Assembly (NCBI GenBank): GCA_964645935.1
Contig: CAZYAK010000055.1
Span: forward strand, 1-10,791
Reading direction: 5' to 3'
DNA: 10,791 bases
DNA from: CAZYAK01 sp964645935
GTDB lineage: Bacteria; Patescibacteriota; Gracilibacteria; Peribacterales; Peribacteraceae
The position numbers and the translations under genes were made by a program. This document shows positions 8,181 through 10,791 of the stretch, piece after piece; the stretch's first letter is position 1; every line of letters begins with the position of its first letter. A model generated the notes under the pieces. That model ran no database searches, was not told the DNA's origin, and saw only the letters and a list, made by a program, of their open reading frames with translations.

Positions 8181-8207
8181 ACGCGGCCCCCGGGCCGCGT
8201 TTTTTTT
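8181..8207 (+). terminator. intrinsic terminator
   Basis: ACGCGGCC (8181-8188) pairs perfectly with GGCCGCGT (8193-8200) across a 4-base loop, followed by eight T (8200-8207). It ends the 7279-8162 unit and cuts it off from fusA. Confidence 0.93.
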
Positions 8208-8253
8208 ACTGCTCCCCAAAGACGGACGTTGAGCGCCTTGCCGGAGTTGACCC

Positions 8254-8281
8254 TTGAAATTTTTCTGAAAATCGGTATAAT
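8254..8281 (+). promoter_or_regulatory. promoter of the 8322 gene
   Basis: TTGAAA (8254-8259), a 16-bp spacer and perfect TATAAT (8276-8281) predict a start near 8288. The 34-base leader is rich in A and C (CACTGACACTCACTACATAC) with no Shine-Dalgarno. TTGACC at 8247 is closer to a -35 in sequence but too far away (23 bp). Confidence 0.8.
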
Positions 8282-8321
8282 CCTTGAGTCGAATTTTCAC
8301 TGACACTCACTACATACCCAC

Positions 8322-8735
8322 ATGCAAACTCTTCCTCCGCACATCGACGATTGTGACCGCTCCCTCGATTTCTGGGAACGCGGGCCTATCCGCCGCATTC
8401 TCGAGCTAGAGTTCGAAGCGGCGTTCGTGCAGGTGATGGGAGACACAGGCAGGCGGATGGATGCCGCTGAGGAGAAGCGTGTGCATGACGCGGTGGTGCC
8501 GGAGGTATTTCTGTTCGTCACGGACAATGTGGAGTGGTCGCAGGGCGAGACGGAGGCCGGCCATTTCACGCTGGCGCGCCAGCAACTCATCCGTCGGGAG
8601 ATGGACCGTCTCATCTGCATGCACCTGGTACATACGGTGCAAAACGCGCTCCCCGACACCCGGACCGTGCTCCAGCCGTTGCTCATGCCGTTCCGCGCAC
8701 TGCCACGCCTGATGCGGTGGGTGCTCTCTTCGTGA
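8322..8735 (+). CDS. hypothetical protein, last gene of the rpsG-fusA islet
   Basis: This 137-residue protein is not recognised. It starts MQTLPPHIDDCDRSLDFWE and is largely helical by composition: an amphipathic stretch (RRILELEFEAAFVQVMG), a charged segment (RRMDAAEEKRVHDAVVPEV), a second charged helix (ARQQLIRREMDRLICMHLVHTV) and a C-terminal hydrophobic/basic end (PFRALPRLMRWVLSS) that could touch a membrane. The three cysteine or histidine pairs are too scattered to call a metal site. It has its own strong promoter directly behind the terminator of the preceding unit, so it is a separate transcription unit that may continue into fusA, because only a weak hairpin lies between. Stop is TGA. 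Confidence 0.65.
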   Translation: MQTLPPHIDDCDRSLDFWERGPIRRILELEFEAAFVQVMGDTGRRMDAAEEKRVHDAVVPEVFLFVTDNVEWSQGETEAGHFTLARQQLIRREMDRLICMHLVHTVQNALPDTRTVLQPLLMPFRALPRLMRWVLSS

Positions 8736-8772
8736 ACGGGCCGCAAATACGGGTTTAAGAGCGGAATTCCGT

Positions 8773-8802
8773 TTGCGCACCGGCGACACAATCCGGTAGA
8801 GT
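8773..8802 (+). promoter_or_regulatory. putative fusA promoter
   Basis: TTGCGC (8773-8778), an 18-bp spacer and TAGAGT (8797-8802) predict a start near 8809, giving a leader of about 78 bases before fusA. The -35 resembles that proposed for rpoC (TTGCGT). The -10 matches consensus at four of six positions, so the call is moderate. Confidence 0.4.
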
Positions 8803-8817
8803 CCGTCCACTTCGCGA

Positions 8818-8854
8818 TGCCCCGCGCATCTCGCGACTCGGGGTGCTCCTTTTT
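8818..8854 (+). terminator. attenuator-like hairpin in the fusA leader
   Basis: TGCCCCG (8818-8824) pairs with CGGGGTG (8839-8845), seven pairs including two G-U. An inner CGC/GCG stem (8825-8827 with 8833-8835) and a 3-base bulge lie inside it. TTTTT (8850-8854) follows. It lies between the putative promoter and the fusA start, where a terminator would only make sense if conditionally disrupted. Confidence 0.45.
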
Positions 8855-8886
8855 GTTCGCCCGCACCCACACTCCCCCACATCCGT

Positions 8887-10791
8887 ATGGACCTGAAGAA
8901 CGTACGCAATATCGGTATCATCGCCCACATCGACGCGGGCAAGACCACCACGTCCGAGCGCATCCTCTTCTACACCGGTCGCACCCACAAGATTGGCGAG
9001 GTGCACGAGGGCGAGGCCACCATGGACTGGATGGAGCAAGAGCGCGAGCGCGGCATCACCATTACCTCCGCCGCGACGCAGTGCCAGTGGAAAGCTCCGA
9101 CGATCGACGGCGCGCTCACCGATATCACCATCAACCTTATCGACACCCCGGGTCACGTGGATTTCACCGCCGAGGTGGAGCGCTCGCTGCGCGTGCTCGA
9201 CGGCGGCGTCGTCGTGTTCGACGGCTCGCAGGGCGTGGAGCCCCAGTCCGAGACGGTGTGGCGCCAGGCAGACAAGTATCTCGTGCCGCGCCTCGCCTTC
9301 GTCAACAAGATGGACAAGACCGGCGGCGACTTCTACATGTCGCTCGACTCGATCTTCGACCGTCTCTCCAAGAACGCGGTGGCCATCCAGCTGCCCATCG
9401 GCCAGGAGAGCGAATTTAAGGGCATCGTCGATATCGTGGATCAGAAGGCCTACACCTTCACCGGCAAGATGGGAGAGGTGCGCGAAGAGATCCCCATCCC
9501 CGAGGACATGAAGAACCAGGTGCAGGAGTACCGCCTCATCCTCATGGAGAAGGTGGCCGAGAACTCCACGGACGACCTCATGGACAAGTTCCTCCAGAAC
9601 GGCGCGCTTACGGACCAGGAGCTGAAGGAAGGCATCCGCGCCGCCACCGTCAAGAACAAGATCTACCCCGTGTGCTGCGGCTCCTCGCTCCAGAACATGG
9701 GCGTGCAGCTCGTGCTCGACGCCGTCGTGAAGTACCTGCCCTCCCCGATGGACATCCCGCCGGTGAAGGGCAAGAACCTGGACACGGACGCCGAGGAGGC
9801 CCGCAAGGCCGACAACAACGAGCCCATGGCGGCACTCGCCTTTAAGATCGCCACCGACCCGTTCGTGGGACGCCTCATCTTCATCCGTGTGTACTCGGGC
9901 GTGCTCAAGACGGGCAGCTTCGTCATCAATAGCCGCACCGGCAACAAAGAGCGCATCGGCCGCATTGTGCGCCTGCATGCCAACTCCCGTCAGGAGATCG
10001 ACAAGATCGAGGCCGGAGACATCGGCGCGGTGATCGGTCTCAAGGACACCCGCACCGGCGACACCATCTGTGACGAGTCGCATCCGATCAAGCTGGAGTC
10101 CATCACGTTCGCCGAGCCGGTCATCCATCTGGCCGTCGAGCCCAAGACCAAGGCCGACCAGGAGAAGATGGGTATCGCTCTCCAGAAGCTCGTGGAAGAG
10201 GACCCGACGCTGCGCGTGCGCACGGATGAGGAGACGGGCCAGACGATCCTCGCCGGCATGGGCGAGCTGCACTTGGACATCATCATCGATCGCATGAAGC
10301 GCGAGTTTAAGGTGGAGGCCAACGTGGGCAAGCCGCAGGTGGCCTACCGCGAGACCATCCAGAAAGAGATGGAGCACGAGGAGAAGTACGTCAAGCAGAC
10401 GGGTGGCCGCGGACAGTACGGACACGTCGTCTTCAAGATCATCCCGCAGGAGCCGGGCAAGGGCTTTGAGTTCGTCGACGAGGTCGTCGGCGGCCGCATC
10501 CCGCGCGAGTTTATCCCCGCCTGCGAGAAGGGCTTCATTGAGGGTATGTCCCGCGGTATTCAGGCCGGATTCCAGGTGGTGGACGTCAAGGTCGAGCTCC
10601 AGGACGGCTCCTACCACGATGTCGACTCCAACGAATTCGCGTTCAAGATGTGCGCTTCCATGGGTTTCCAGGCCGCGGCCAAGAAGGCAGATCCGGTCAT
10701 CCTGGAGCCGGTGATGAAGGTGGAGGTGGTCACCCCCGAGCAGTTCTTCGGCGACATCATGGGCGACATCAACTCGCGCCGCGGACTCGTG
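8887..10791 (+). CDS. fusA: translation elongation factor G, 3' truncated by window end
   Basis: EF-G is the GTPase that drives ribosomal translocation and, with RRF, ribosome recycling. 635 codons are present without a stop; the family is about 690-700 residues, so most of domain V is missing beyond the edge. Visible G-domain motifs are AHIDAGKTTT (13-22, P-loop), RGITI (55-59), DTPGHVDF (86-93, with the catalytic-type histidine H90), NKMD (140-143) and the G5-like GSS at 265-267. Domain II (ALAFKIATDPFVGRL), domain III (GMGELHLDIIIDRM) and domain IV (GGRGQYGHVVF and the tip loop HDVDSNEFAFK around H577) are intact. The ATG at 8887 follows CCCCCACATCCGT without Shine-Dalgarno, and the family-typical NVRNIGIIAH begins at residue 5, which fixes the start. 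In the classical str order it should be adjacent to rpsG and followed by tuf; here 2.4 kb separate it from rpsG. Confidence 0.98.
   Translation, partial: MDLKNVRNIGIIAHIDAGKTTTSERILFYTGRTHKIGEVHEGEATMDWMEQERERGITITSAATQCQWKAPTIDGALTDITINLIDTPGHVDFTAEVERSLRVLDGGVVVFDGSQGVEPQSETVWRQADKYLVPRLAFVNKMDKTGGDFYMSLDSIFDRLSKNAVAIQLPIGQESEFKGIVDIVDQKAYTFTGKMGEVREEIPIPEDMKNQVQEYRLILMEKVAENSTDDLMDKFLQNGALTDQELKEGIRAATVKNKIYPVCCGSSLQNMGVQLVLDAVVKYLPSPMDIPPVKGKNLDTDAEEARKADNNEPMAALAFKIATDPFVGRLIFIRVYSGVLKTGSFVINSRTGNKERIGRIVRLHANSRQEIDKIEAGDIGAVIGLKDTRTGDTICDESHPIKLESITFAEPVIHLAVEPKTKADQEKMGIALQKLVEEDPTLRVRTDEETGQTILAGMGELHLDIIIDRMKREFKVEANVGKPQVAYRETIQKEMEHEEKYVKQTGGRGQYGHVVFKIIPQEPGKGFEFVDEVVGGRIPREFIPACEKGFIEGMSRGIQAGFQVVDVKVELQDGSYHDVDSNEFAFKMCASMGFQAAAKKADPVILEPVMKVEVVTPEQFFGDIMGDINSRRGLV

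Noticed and set aside
8817..9419. Plus-strand frame starting inside the fusA leader
   Set aside because: It is out of frame with EF-G, begins inside the attenuator-like hairpin and has arginine/histidine-rich shadow composition.
8755..10617. 620-codon open frame on the minus strand inside fusA
   Set aside because: Same codon-bias shadow; the plus strand encodes complete EF-G motifs.

Overview
The window carries the rpoC-rpsL-rpsG-fusA part of the bacterial RNA polymerase/str gene cluster, embedded in small genes I do not recognise. Base composition is GC-rich. The window uses the standard code: TGA closes several genes, so a UGA-recoded lineage is excluded. The beta-prime N-terminus, a uS12 enlarged by about 15 residues, the many orphan small proteins and the near absence of Shine-Dalgarno sequences suggest a Patescibacteria/CPR bacterium. 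That placement is inferred from sequence feel only and is not a phylogenetic result.

Layout. Positions 1-108 hold a 7-bp tandem array ending in a TATAAT, followed by a small hairpin and degenerate inverted copies of the same heptamer. A minus-strand membrane-anchored protein of unknown function occupies 109-624. It is divergent from a two-gene operon (709-1378) encoding a four-cysteine zinc-ribbon protein and a small helical lipoprotein. After a promoter comes rpoC (1545-5417), but rpoB is missing from its usual place. Instead the rpoC leader contains an open stretch (1462-1530) whose translation matches the spacing of the RpoB N-terminus and stops abruptly 14 nt before the rpoC start codon. 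The rpoC-rpsL spacer is filled with interleaved inverted repeats (GGGGACAG/CTGTCCCC type), a 9-bp degenerate tandem repeat and a 12-bp palindrome. rpsL (5574-5996) and rpsG (6032-6484) follow closely.

Downstream of rpsG the last 14 codons of that gene appear a second time, almost wholly with synonymous differences, next to a hairpin containing CCTGTCGAAGG. Four orphan genes (6656-8735), with their own promoters and one textbook terminator, separate rpsG from fusA; in the canonical str operon fusA follows rpsG directly. fusA (8887 to the window end) has its own putative promoter and an attenuator-like hairpin in its leader, and is cut by the window edge after 635 codons.

How it fits together: the core genes make the beta-prime subunit of RNA polymerase, two small-subunit ribosomal proteins and elongation factor G. 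The orphan islet has no evident role. Several junctions between essential genes (before rpoC, after rpoC, after rpsG) look like recombination or repeat-insertion scars, or alternatively like places where an assembly might have collapsed. Genes are densely packed: no gene-free stretch reaches 300 bases, and all six spacers are described below.
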